Positions 55,132-62,753 of a DNA stretch of 64,000 nt are shown in pieces (the first letter of the stretch is position 1; each line of letters starts with the position of its first letter). The position numbers were made by a program, and so were the translations under genes. The stretch comes from a virus. The stretch is from IMG/VR virus record IMGVR_UViG_3300041409_000610, positions 62,001-126,000 of that record; one strand, written 5' to 3'. Under the pieces are notes generated by a model that was not told the origin of the DNA, ran no database searches, and saw only the letters and a program-made list of their open reading frames with translations.

Positions 55132-55821
55132 GTGATCCGTGACCTGTTCTTCAACGTCCCCGACGCCGACGCGGCCGCCAAGCTGGTCAAGCTCGGCGAG
55201 ATCGAGGGCTGGACCGTCGGCTCCGTCTTCAACTACGCCAAGGGCGAGCCGTTCTCCGAGGCCGACGACCCGCTGTCCGTCGCCGACCCCTACATCCCCG
55301 AGGAGACCTACTCGTCGGTCACCCTGCACAAGCCGGACTTCGACTACGACGAGATCCAGGCCGTGCACGAGAAGGCCGACGAGCTGGCCAAGCAGGTCGG
55401 CGGGGAGTGCACCGGCGGCGGCTGCGCCATCGGCGAGATCGACATCGAGCCTGCCGTGGACGTCATCCCGTTCGAGGAGGACGCCCAGCCGATCGTCGAC
55501 TACATCGTCTCCCAGGTCGGCTCGCTGGAAGGCGGCATGCGGGACCAGGCGATGGAGATCCGCGCGCTGCTCCTCGCGGCAGGCTGGACGCCGCCGCCCG
55601 CCGTCTACCTGGAGGGGGACGACATCCCCAGCCACCTGCCGATGATCGACCACCACGGCGAGGTCGAGGACGACTACAAGGAGTACGACCCGGGCGAGGT
55701 CCACACCGCGAACTACGACGTCGTCCACATGAACATCGACTACGACGCCGCCGTGACGCGGGCGCGCAAGGAGCGCGGGGTCAAGAACCCTCGCGCGCAC
55801 CTCGCCGACGAGAAGGACTGA
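55132..55821 (+). CDS. Acidic hypothetical protein, 229 aa
   Basis: GTG after CGGAAGGAATC. Strongly acidic, with many Asp and Glu and few Lys in the second half (GEVEDDYKEYDPGEVHTANY). A DNA-mimic role is conceivable on charge alone, but no family is recognised. Confidence 0.8.
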   Translation: MIRDLFFNVPDADAAAKLVKLGEIEGWTVGSVFNYAKGEPFSEADDPLSVADPYIPEETYSSVTLHKPDFDYDEIQAVHEKADELAKQVGGECTGGGCAIGEIDIEPAVDVIPFEEDAQPIVDYIVSQVGSLEGGMRDQAMEIRALLLAAGWTPPPAVYLEGDDIPSHLPMIDHHGEVEDDYKEYDPGEVHTANYDVVHMNIDYDAAVTRARKERGVKNPRAHLADEKD

Positions 55822-55823
55822 TC

Positions 55824-56279
55824 ATGGGCTGGCTCGACAAGATCACTGACGCCCTCTTCGACCGCAGGGTCACCAAGCCGATCTCCTACGGTGGCGGCCT
55901 AACCCGGCTGCCGGACGAGAACCCCGCGTCCGGCATGACCTACGGCCACGACGGCTGGATCACGTTCGACGCCTGGGCCGCGAGCAGGTGGGAGAACTAC
56001 GAGGTCGGGCGCCTGCACTGCCAGCTCACGCCGAACACCGGGCAGGTGTGCCCGTACTGCTACGCCGTGTACCTGGAAGAGCAGTCGGCCTTCATGGCGG
56101 CCAACCACGACGACTCCGGCGCGCGCAAGCGCTGGGCCGTCGGTGTGGAGGAGCAGCGTCGCATGCGGGACGCTCTCGTCGCCTGCCGGTGCGAGATGCA
56201 GCTGCGCGCGGCCGACGCGGCCGAGATCGTCGAGCACCTGAACCGGCGGTACTTCCCTCTCCGGGCCGAGTCGCTGTAA
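55824..56279 (+). CDS. Hypothetical protein with a Cys pair, 151 aa
   Basis: ATG in TGATCATG context. CPYC near residue 75 with nearby Cys and His may bind zinc; helical C-terminus. Function unknown. Confidence 0.8.
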   Translation: MGWLDKITDALFDRRVTKPISYGGGLTRLPDENPASGMTYGHDGWITFDAWAASRWENYEVGRLHCQLTPNTGQVCPYCYAVYLEEQSAFMAANHDDSGARKRWAVGVEEQRRMRDALVACRCEMQLRAADAAEIVEHLNRRYFPLRAESL

Positions 56280-56286
56280 GACGGGG

Positions 56287-56315
56287 TTGCCCCACACTAC
56301 TCGATCGGGTAGTGT
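56287..56315 (+). promoter_or_regulatory. Promoter with half-variant operator (site 27)
   Basis: TTGCCC (56287-56292), 17 bases, TAGTGT (56310-56315); dyad CTACTC-GATC-GGGTAG at 56297-56312. Left arm like site 26, right arm like the common site. Flanks CCCACA/TGTGGG extend the symmetry. Drives 56349. Confidence 0.82.
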
Positions 56316-56348
56316 GGGGTCATCACCGAGACCGCACTGGAGGTCAGC

Positions 56349-56930
56349 ATGGCGCTCCCCGAGTACCGCCTCTCCCCGACCAACCGCAACGCCCGCGAGG
56401 TGGCGCGGCAGATGGTCCCGCAGATGGACATGAACCCGCCCTACCAGCGCGACCACGTCTGGACCGTTGGCCAGCGCCGTGAGCTGGTGCGGTCCTGGAT
56501 CATGGGCGTCCCGGTCGGCATCGTGATCATCAACCTGCGCGACAACCCCGGCTGGAAGAAGACGACCGGCGACGTCTACGAGCGCGAGGACGCGATCGTC
56601 TACGGCTGCGTGGACGGCAAGCAGCGCATCGAGACCGCGCGCTGGTGGTTCGAGAACCAGCTCACCGTCCCGGCCGACTGGTTCGACCCGGAGCACGTCG
56701 AGCAGACCATCGACTTCGGCGGCGCGCAGACCGGGCAGAAGTGGGTCAAGTACAGCTGGCTCACGCTGCCGATGCAGCGCCACCAGGGCCACGGGTTCCA
56801 GTTGCCGATGGTCGAGGCGCAGCTGCCCAGCCCGGAGTCCGAGGCCGAGCTGTTCCTGCTCGTCAACGGCGGCGGCACGGCGCAGGAGCCCGGCGTCATG
56901 GAGCGTGCGCGGAAGCTGGCGGGCCGATGA
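56349..56930 (+). CDS. DUF262-like protein, 193 aa
   Basis: NPPYQRDHVWT (29-39) with Tyr32-Gln33-Arg34 and Trp38, then GVPVGIVIINL and the DGKQR block (Asp89-Arg93), are the hallmarks of the DUF262 domain, the ParB-related N-terminal part of GmrSD-type restriction enzymes. Here only that domain is present, with no DUF1524 nuclease part. It could act against, or as part of, a restriction system. ATG after CCGCACTGGAGG. Confidence 0.88.
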   Translation: MALPEYRLSPTNRNAREVARQMVPQMDMNPPYQRDHVWTVGQRRELVRSWIMGVPVGIVIINLRDNPGWKKTTGDVYEREDAIVYGCVDGKQRIETARWWFENQLTVPADWFDPEHVEQTIDFGGAQTGQKWVKYSWLTLPMQRHQGHGFQLPMVEAQLPSPESEAELFLLVNGGGTAQEPGVMERARKLAGR

Positions 56931-57190
56931 ACATCACCGACACCCACGTGTCCGCCAACAACCCGTTCATCAGTCACCAGGGCCCGCGCGACGTCTGCCA
57001 GTTCCACGACTGCATCGCTCGTCGGGTGCGCTACGTGATCCTGATCGAGACCGAGGCGCCGTCTGCCGACGTGGCTCGACTTCAGAGGTGGCTGCCCACG
57101 GCCACAGAGCGGGAACTGCACATCGCCAGGCTCGTGGCGCGCGAGCGAGACCAGTTCTGGGCCGAGACCCTGCTGGAGGACAAAGAATGA
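56927..57190 (+). CDS. Hypothetical protein, 87 aa
   Basis: ATG in overlap. CQFHDC near the N-terminus, then helices. Overlaps the next gene by ATGA. Confidence 0.78.
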   Translation: MNITDTHVSANNPFISHQGPRDVCQFHDCIARRVRYVILIETEAPSADVARLQRWLPTATERELHIARLVARERDQFWAETLLEDKE

Positions 57191-57369
57191 CCGCGACCGC
57201 ACGGCGCCGGGTCCGAGCTGCGCTCTACGTCGTCTTCAGCGTGTCGCTGGCGACGACCGCCCTGACCCTGTTCCTGGGCGGCTCGGCCGCGATCGGCGTA
57301 CCCACCGCCTTGCTGGCCGTTGTGCTCGGTGGCCTGCTGAACAACGGCTATCCCTGGAGGAAGAGCTGA
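57187..57369 (+). CDS. Two-span membrane protein, 60 aa
   Basis: ATG in overlap. Basic start (TATARRRVRA) then two hydrophobic segments (about 11-31 and 34-52). One-base overlap with the next gene. Confidence 0.75.
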   Translation: MTATARRRVRAALYVVFSVSLATTALTLFLGGSAAIGVPTALLAVVLGGLLNNGYPWRKS

Positions 57370-57584
57370 TGGGCATGTGGGACGGCTTCGATGAGCCAGC
57401 CTGGGCCCGGCGGAAGCCGGGTCACCGGCCGTGGTGGCAGCGGCTGCACGTCTACCTCACGGGCAACGACCCGTGGAACAAGCCGCCGAAGCCGCCCGCA
57501 AGCGGCGGTGGTGGCGCACTGGATCCGAACACCCAGCTGGCGGTCAACATCGCCATCGCAGGAGCAGTGGCAGGCGGTAACTGA
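57369..57584 (+). CDS. Hypothetical protein, 71 aa
   Basis: ATG overlaps the upstream stop. Trp- and Pro-rich N-terminal half, Gly-rich linker (SGGGGA) and a weakly hydrophobic end (LAVNIAIAGAVAGGN), so possibly membrane-associated. Confidence 0.75.
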   Translation: MGMWDGFDEPAWARRKPGHRPWWQRLHVYLTGNDPWNKPPKPPASGGGGALDPNTQLAVNIAIAGAVAGGN

Positions 57585-58069
57585 TGTCGATCCCCTACGG
57601 CCAGTTCGTCGGCATGCCCGTGCAGCAGCCACTCAACAACGGCTATGAGCGCTGGCAGCTGGTGCACCTCGATTGCCCGCGCCCTGGAGAGCACGCCGTG
57701 CTCGGCGAGTCCGTCGCCTTCCTGCCGCTGAACCAGCTGATCGAGGCGGCCGACGAGCACTGGGCAGCCTGCCACCAGACGGGGCGGCTCCCGCGCATCC
57801 CGGACGGCAAGTACCACTTCCGGCGAGAGCCGCCGAAGTTCATCCGGATGCCCGCCTTCGGCTCGGAGTGGTTCCTGATGGGGATGTCCGGCGATCTCCC
57901 TCTCGGCGCCGAGGTCGAGGTCGCGCGCTTCAGCGACCCGGACAAGTCGCGGGTGCTGATCACCGAGGAGGTGGCCGAGCGCGTGGTCAAGCACCGAGCG
58001 AACAGCTACCTCGGGCCCGGCGAGACGCGCTTCGTCCTGGTGCGCTTCGAGCCGTTGGTGGAGCAGTGA
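57584..58069 (+). CDS. Hypothetical protein, 161 aa
   Basis: ATG overlaps the upstream stop. Beta-rich; no motif. Overlaps the next gene by GTGA. Confidence 0.8.
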   Translation: MSIPYGQFVGMPVQQPLNNGYERWQLVHLDCPRPGEHAVLGESVAFLPLNQLIEAADEHWAACHQTGRLPRIPDGKYHFRREPPKFIRMPAFGSEWFLMGMSGDLPLGAEVEVARFSDPDKSRVLITEEVAERVVKHRANSYLGPGETRFVLVRFEPLVEQ

Positions 58070-58419
58070 CGCCGCCTCCACGCCGCGAGTGGGCGATCAG
58101 CCATCTGCGTCCGGGGATGTTCATCTACCACGGAGGCTGGTGGCTGCTGCTGGCGCGCCCGGTACGAGATGGGCGATCCTCGTGGCCGATTGCGCACGTG
58201 ATCGGCGCTGAGGGACAGGTCCGACACAACTTCCGGCTGCGCGCTCTCACGGTGCCGGTCACCTTCGAGCGCCCGGACAGCTTCTCCGTGGAGTCGGTCA
58301 GGGACCGCATCGCTCGACGACGGAAGCGCATCGAGCTGTGGGAAGGGGAGATCTCCGATCTTCAGGCCCTCCAGCAGCTCCTGGAGCAGACCGACAACAT
58401 CACACCGAAGGAGAAATGA
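58066..58419 (+). CDS. Hypothetical protein with C-terminal coiled coil, 117 aa
   Basis: GTG in overlap. Beta-rich first half (GMFIYHGGWWLLLARPV) and a helical second half (EGEISDLQALQQLLEQ). Function unknown. Confidence 0.8.
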   Translation: MTPPPRREWAISHLRPGMFIYHGGWWLLLARPVRDGRSSWPIAHVIGAEGQVRHNFRLRALTVPVTFERPDSFSVESVRDRIARRRKRIELWEGEISDLQALQQLLEQTDNITPKEK

Positions 58420-58421
58420 CC

Positions 58422-58901
58422 ATGGGCACACGAGCGGACTTCTACGTGGGGCGCGGCCGCAAGGCTGAGTGGCTGGGCTCCATCACCTGGGACGGCTACC
58501 CGGCCGGGATCGACGACGCCGTCTTCTTCCCGACGACCGAGCACGAGTACCGCACGGCCGTGACGGCGTTCTTCGCCGCGCGCGACGACGTCACGCGGCC
58601 GACCGAGCCGTGGCCCTGGCCGTGGGAGAACTCGGGCACGACGGACTACGCCTACGCGTACGAGAACGGCAAGGTCTTCGCGTCCAGCTTCGGGCACGCC
58701 TGGTTCGAGGTGGACCCGAACGCCGAGTGCTACGGCGAGCCGGAGGAGCGCGAGGACGAGGAGAAGATGGTCTTCCCGGACATGTCCTCGCGCATGGGCT
58801 CGACGAACCACATCATGCGCAAGTCCGGGCTGATCACCGTGGCCACGGACCAGGAGGGCAACTCGTCGGTCCTGACCTCGAAGGACTGGCCGGAGGACTG
58901 A
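58422..58901 (+). CDS. Hypothetical protein, 159 aa
   Basis: ATG 8 bases after AAGGAG; the ATG at 58416 is too close. Starts MGTRADFYVGRG and has a DGYPAGIDDAVF segment; such proteins recur in phages with unknown function. Acidic C-terminal half. Confidence 0.8.
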   Translation: MGTRADFYVGRGRKAEWLGSITWDGYPAGIDDAVFFPTTEHEYRTAVTAFFAARDDVTRPTEPWPWPWENSGTTDYAYAYENGKVFASSFGHAWFEVDPNAECYGEPEEREDEEKMVFPDMSSRMGSTNHIMRKSGLITVATDQEGNSSVLTSKDWPED

Positions 58902-58904
58902 GCG

Positions 58905-59072
58905 GTGGGCGGCTTCGAGTACGGCATCCGCTACCCCGACCAGGCCCCGAACCAGACCCTGGGGCCCTTTCCCACCGAAGAGCGGGCCCGCCACTGGGTG
59001 GCCCAGAACAGCGAGCGGATCCTGATGCGGCGCCCTGCCGGGACCGACGATCACTGGAGGAACGCGCCATGA
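58905..59072 (+). CDS. Hypothetical protein, 55 aa
   Basis: GTG 3 bases after the upstream stop. Starts GGFEYGIRYPD, a small domain with one helix (EERARHWVAQNS). Overlaps the next gene by ATGA. Confidence 0.7.
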   Translation: MGGFEYGIRYPDQAPNQTLGPFPTEERARHWVAQNSERILMRRPAGTDDHWRNAP

Positions 59073-59173
59073 GACGACTGTGGAAGACCGTGCTGTCTGT
59101 GCTGCACCCGGACCAGTGCACGATCTGCGGCGGCTGGCCGGATGGCCACATCGGGAAGTGCCCGCGCCGCTGA
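59069..59173 (+). CDS. Tiny Cys-containing protein, 34 aa
   Basis: ATG after ACTGGAGG. CTIC and a third Cys near the end (GKCPRR) could bind zinc with a His. Followed by a terminator. Confidence 0.6.
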   Translation: MRRLWKTVLSVLHPDQCTICGGWPDGHIGKCPRR

Positions 59174-59181
59174 TTTCCTGC

Positions 59182-59225
59182 GGTCCGGCGGCCTTATGCA
59201 CCTCAACTGGTGAAGCCGCCGGACC
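59182..59225 (+). terminator. Terminator
   Basis: 11-bp stem (59182-59192 with 59215-59225) over an inner CACC/GGTG pairing, after the stop at 59173. Confidence 0.8.
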
Positions 59226-59236
59226 AAGGAGATCAG

Positions 59237-59602
59237 ATGACTGCACTGGGTGATCACGCCATCGCCGAGTTGACCGCGATCAACGCGCCGGATGTGATCA
59301 AGACGCCGCTGATCACCATCGTCGGCAACTTCGCCGACGTCCCGAACCCCGAGACGAACTGGCCGCTCATGCGGACTTACCTGGAGAAGCTGCTGGCCTT
59401 CAGCCCCCTGACGCCGCTGACGAACAACCCGGCGGAGTGGGTCAGCCAGTTCACCCTCGTCGGCGAGATCGCGATCTGGCAGTCGACGCGCTGGCCGGAC
59501 GCCTGGTCCAAGGACCCGAGCCACAACAACTACTTCCTGATCTCGGAGCTGAGCGCGGACGGTACGCTCCAGCTCCACCCGACCGTTCCCTTTACCCCGT
59601 AG
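59237..59602 (+). CDS. Hypothetical protein, 121 aa
   Basis: ATG after AAGGAG; an in-frame start at 59210 lies in the hairpin. Mixed alpha/beta; no motif recognised. Confidence 0.78.
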   Translation: MTALGDHAIAELTAINAPDVIKTPLITIVGNFADVPNPETNWPLMRTYLEKLLAFSPLTPLTNNPAEWVSQFTLVGEIAIWQSTRWPDAWSKDPSHNNYFLISELSADGTLQLHPTVPFTP

Positions 59603-59609
59603 GAGATCC

Positions 59610-59705
59610 ATGTCTTCGACTGGGCTGCGCATCGCGCGCGCCTTCGTCGGCAGCGCCGCCGCCATCGTGTTCCTCACGCTCGCGGCGGCGTACTGCTTTC
59701 TGTAA
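59610..59705 (+). CDS. Tiny single-pass membrane protein, 31 aa
   Basis: ATG after AGGAG. One hydrophobic segment (about 10-31) with a basic start; no tail. Ends just before promoter site 28. Confidence 0.6.
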   Translation: MSSTGLRIARAFVGSAAAIVFLTLAAAYCFL

Positions 59706-59709
59706 CCGG

Positions 59710-59739
59710 TTGACCCTACCCTTCTGGGTAGGGTAACCT
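59710..59739 (+). promoter_or_regulatory. Promoter with palindromic operator, shifted register (site 28)
   Basis: TTGACC (59710-59715) fused to CTACCC-TTCT-GGGTAG (59716-59731); 18-base spacer to TAACCT (59734-59739). Leader CCGCACTGGAGG. Drives 59773. Confidence 0.78.
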
Positions 59740-59772
59740 GGAGGCTCACCCGACCGCACTGGAGGTCCGATC

Positions 59773-59874
59773 ATGCCGGAGACCGAAGCCGAGAAGCAGG
59801 CCCGCGAAGCCCGCGAGAGGGAGACCCAGCGCGCGCTGGCCAAGGCCCTCAAGGACGCGCGGGAGAAGAACTGA
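59773..59874 (+). CDS. Tiny charged helix, 33 aa
   Basis: ATG after CACTGGAGG. A single charged helix (EKQAREARERETQRALAKAL). One-base overlap with the next gene; position behind site 28 supports it. Confidence 0.65.
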   Translation: MPETEAEKQAREARERETQRALAKALKDAREKN

Positions 59875-60083
59875 TGGCGGACCTCGTCCCCATGCCCTCG
59901 TGCCTCCACGACCAGGGCTTTCACGAGCGCTCCTGCTGGCCCACCGGCATCCCGGTCGACGGCGAGCCGCACGCGTCCACCTACGTCTGCAATCTGCCCG
60001 GCTGCAAGGAGGCAGCGGCCGCGTGGGTTCTGTATGTCACCGGCCACGAGGCCGTCATCGTCCCCCTGGAGGACAGGTCATGA
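59874..60083 (+). CDS. Hypothetical protein, 69 aa
   Basis: ATG overlaps the upstream stop. Cys and His spaced as C-x-H, C, C-x4-C with a strand end (VLYVTGHEAVIVPLED); a possible zinc site. Confidence 0.78.
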   Translation: MADLVPMPSCLHDQGFHERSCWPTGIPVDGEPHASTYVCNLPGCKEAAAAWVLYVTGHEAVIVPLEDRS

Positions 60084-60568
60084 GTACTGACGAAGAGCTG
60101 CGCGCACTGCGCGTCGAGGCGCTCTACGCCTTCCGCCGAGCCGCGATCACAACCCAGGACGCCGGGCAGGCGTTCGCGGGCGGAGCCGAGGTTTACGAGC
60201 GCGAGCTGCGCAAGGCGACCGAAGGGCGCGTCATGACGGTCACGGTGGCGGACGAGGGCCTCCAGGCCGCAAGCAGGGCGCGCGACACCGCCTATCAGAT
60301 GCTGGACCGGGAGCCGGACTTCACGCCCGAGAGCTACGGGCTCCAGGTCATCATCGCCGAGCTGGACAAGGTGCTCGGACCGGACCTGGTGCGCGAGGCC
60401 GACCCGACCGGCAAGGTGCTCAAGCCGCTGCCCTACGAGGACCGGAAGCGGATGCTCGCCGCTCTCGACAAGGCGGGTCTTCCGGAGCCGCGTCCCCGAG
60501 GGCCGCGCGCGCCGGGCTACTTCATCGACGAGCAGGCCGAGGACGTGGCGCGGGGTGAGGGAGAGTGA
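60080..60568 (+). CDS. Hypothetical helical protein, 162 aa
   Basis: ATG after CTGGAGG in overlap. Helical, charged, Pro/Arg-rich near the end. Overlaps the next gene by GTGA. Confidence 0.8.
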   Translation: MSTDEELRALRVEALYAFRRAAITTQDAGQAFAGGAEVYERELRKATEGRVMTVTVADEGLQAASRARDTAYQMLDREPDFTPESYGLQVIIAELDKVLGPDLVREADPTGKVLKPLPYEDRKRMLAALDKAGLPEPRPRGPRAPGYFIDEQAEDVARGEGE

Positions 60569-60777
60569 GGGACCTGCTGGCCGTGCGCGCCGAGGCGTAT
60601 CACGAGTACACCTACCCGCGCCCCATCGTCGAGATGCCGCCGGAGACCGAGGACACCGCGTTCAACCGCGCGGCCCGGGTCTACGAGGCAGAGATCAAGA
60701 AGCTCCAGGCCGAGCTGGCCGCTGCCCAGCGCCGCGTCGCTGACGCGGGCTCCTACCTCAACCACTGGGAGTCCTGA
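60565..60777 (+). CDS. Hypothetical protein with C-terminal helix, 70 aa
   Basis: GTG in overlap. Long helix in the second half (YEAEIKKLQAELAAAQRRVA). One-base overlap with the zincin gene. Confidence 0.78.
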   Translation: MRDLLAVRAEAYHEYTYPRPIVEMPPETEDTAFNRAARVYEAEIKKLQAELAAAQRRVADAGSYLNHWES

Positions 60778-61229
60778 TGAAGTGGCCTGACGAGATGGTT
60801 GCCGCGCACGAGCTGGGGCACCTCATCACGGCCAAGGAGGTCGGCCTGGGAAGCCGGGGGATCACGCTGGAGACCTCCTTCTGGTCCAGCGAGATCACCG
60901 GCGCCTACTGCGACCTGAGGAGCTTCAAGTACCCGGCGGACGGCAGCGCCAAGGACTGGACTCTCTACCGGGGGATGCTGCTGGTGGATGCCGCTGGCCA
61001 GGCCGCTTCCGAGTACTGGTTCCAGCTGCATGGTCTGCCGATCGAGTTCACCGCCGGATCGGACTTCGGGTTCTTCACCGAAGACGCGCCGCTGATGCCG
61101 AACGCGCCGACCTGGGACGAGGCGAAGGAGGAGGCCCGGCAGATCATCGTTCCGCGTTGGGATGAGGTCGTCGAGCTGACTCCTGGGCTGATCGCGGACC
61201 GGCGTCTGTCCGGGGGGCGGGTCGCGTAA
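60777..61229 (+). CDS. M41-like HELGH zincin, 150 aa
   Basis: VAAHELGHLITAKEVG (residues 8-23) provides two zinc His (His11, His15) and the catalytic Glu12; a second helix LLVDAAGQAASEYW could supply a third ligand, as in the FtsH peptidase domain. No ATPase part. It may be a stand-alone protease; the substrate is unknown. ATG overlaps the previous stop. Confidence 0.85.
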   Translation: MKWPDEMVAAHELGHLITAKEVGLGSRGITLETSFWSSEITGAYCDLRSFKYPADGSAKDWTLYRGMLLVDAAGQAASEYWFQLHGLPIEFTAGSDFGFFTEDAPLMPNAPTWDEAKEEARQIIVPRWDEVVELTPGLIADRRLSGGRVA

Positions 61230-61579
61230 TGGAGCTGTTCACCTTCGGCAGTCCCGAGGCCGTCGAGGCACTCGTCAAGGCGATCGAGCGCGATGGGCAA
61301 ACCCTCCACTCGCTCACCGGCTGCGAGGGCTGCCGCCAGGACATGGCCAACGCCCTGGAGATCGCCTTCTTCTGCGGGTGGGCCTGGGGAGAGGACTACA
61401 CGGGGATCCCGATCCAGGAGTCCTACCGCTGGCCCGAGCGCCTCGGCGCGATGAACCTCACGCGCAACCAGCTGGTCGGATTGATCTACGCGCTGCGACA
61501 GGCGATGCAGCTGGGCGACGCGTGGGCCGGGAGCTGGCTCTCCGGCCTGGCCGAGGAGTACGAAATGGAATGGGTCTGA
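61229..61579 (+). CDS. Hypothetical protein, 116 aa
   Basis: ATG overlaps the upstream stop by one base. CEGC near residue 32 and a later Cys; helical. Function unknown. Confidence 0.78.
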   Translation: MELFTFGSPEAVEALVKAIERDGQTLHSLTGCEGCRQDMANALEIAFFCGWAWGEDYTGIPIQESYRWPERLGAMNLTRNQLVGLIYALRQAMQLGDAWAGSWLSGLAEEYEMEWV

Positions 61580-61599
61580 CTGTCCACATTGGAGGACAC

Positions 61600-61992
61600 A
61601 TGGGTTACTACAGCAGCCTGGAAGGCCGCATCGAGATCGATCCGCCGCTGCCCTGGAGCGCGGTCGTGGGCAGCGAGTACGTGGATTCCCTCGGCGCGTT
61701 GCGGGGTGTCTGGTTCGAGCTGGCCGTGAAGACGCGGACCGAGGGTGACGACGAGATCATCACGCGCACGGCCGTCGCGGTCGTCGGCCCCGAGGAGCGG
61801 CGCAAGCACTACAAGCTGGAGAACCACCTGAAGGAGATCGCCGAGCTGATCGGCCCCGACCGCGACACGGTGGGCTGGCTGGTGCGCGAGGGCGAGGAGC
61901 AGGGCGACATCGTGCGATACGGCATCCGCCGGGGCAAGCTGATCATCGAGAAGGCGGACGTCCGCTGGCCGGACGGCACCTCGGTCTACTGA
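61600..61992 (+). CDS. Hypothetical protein, 130 aa
   Basis: ATG after CATTGGAGG. Alternating strands and a helix (ENHLKEIAELIG); no motif. Last + gene before a convergent gene. Confidence 0.8.
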   Translation: MGYYSSLEGRIEIDPPLPWSAVVGSEYVDSLGALRGVWFELAVKTRTEGDDEIITRTAVAVVGPEERRKHYKLENHLKEIAELIGPDRDTVGWLVREGEEQGDIVRYGIRRGKLIIEKADVRWPDGTSVY

Positions 61993-62004
61993 CCCCGGAC
62001 ACAA

Positions 62005-62058
62005 CGAACCCCCGCGCGGAGAGCACTGTCCTAGGGAGACAGATCCGGCGGGGGTTCG
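62005..62058. terminator. Hairpin between convergent genes
   Basis: 11-bp outer stem (62005-62015 with 62048-62058) over an inner CTGTC/GACAG stem, in the gap between genes ending at 61992 and 62102. Could serve both strands. Confidence 0.8.
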
Positions 62059-62101
62059 CTGCGTTGAGGCGGGCCCCTAACCCACGGGTCAGGGTAGCCG
62101 A

Positions 62102-62629
62102 TCAGGCCTGCTTGCGGGCCGCACCCTCGCTGACGTTCACCACGGCGACGTCGCCCGCGACCACGTCCACCGCGTGGGTCACCGTGATGCTGCCCAGGGT
62201 GATCGTGCCGACCGCCGAGCCCGGCATCCCGGCGACGACCGTGGCCTGGCGCGGGTCGTTCGAGTCGATCCGGTAGGTGAAGACGCTCTCGTCCGAGCTG
62301 ACGAACGCCGGGTCGTCGGAGGTGTCGCCCGCCTTGTCGAGGACCTCGGCGCCTTTGGCGTCGGCAGCGGTGAGCGAGACGTCGAATTCCTCGTCGTCGT
62401 GGATCTGGGCCATGGCAGTACCAGCCTTTCCGGTGGGTTCCAGAGTGTTCTGCTTCACGATGGGGCCGAAGGCCACTGTTGCCGTCGCGGGGCCGGTGAG
62501 GAAGGCGTAGAAGCGCACCGCCGTGGCGAGCACCGCATCTCGGTCTTCCTCGAACTGTTTGTCGCCGAACGATCCGGCGTGCAGCTTGACGGCCTCGGTC
62601 AGGGCCAGCGCCCGTTCCGGGTTCACCAT
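62102..62629 (-). CDS. Ig-like-domain protein on the minus strand, 175 aa
   Basis: The C-terminal 100 residues (from HDDEEFDVSLTAADAKGAEV through VVAGMPGSAVGTITL) have the strand pattern and AGxxGxA/T turn of bacterial Ig-like domains. The N-terminal 70 residues are a helical domain. Ig-like domains often decorate virions, but this gene stands alone and reversed among accessory genes. ATG with AGGGGG upstream. Confidence 0.82.
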   Translation of the reverse strand: MVNPERALALTEAVKLHAGSFGDKQFEEDRDAVLATAVRFYAFLTGPATATVAFGPIVKQNTLEPTGKAGTAMAQIHDDEEFDVSLTAADAKGAEVLDKAGDTSDDPAFVSSDESVFTYRIDSNDPRQATVVAGMPGSAVGTITLGSITVTHAVDVVAGDVAVVNVSEGAARKQA

Positions 62630-62694
62630 GCTGGCGTTGCCCCCTCGGTTCCTGAGCGATGCTCGAACTCTGTCAGCCTATCTGGCGGGTGACC

Positions 62695-62724
62695 TTGCCA
62701 CATCTCTACCCGAACGGGTAGTGT
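62695..62724 (+). promoter_or_regulatory. Promoter with embedded palindromic operator (site 29)
   Basis: TTGCCA (62695-62700), 18 bases, TAGTGT (62719-62724); dyad CTACCC-GAAC-GGGTAG at 62706-62721. Lies between the divergent minus-strand gene and 62754. Leader CCGCACTGGAGG. Confidence 0.82.
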
Positions 62725-62753
62725 TGCGGGACCACCGCACTGGAGGAGGCCTC

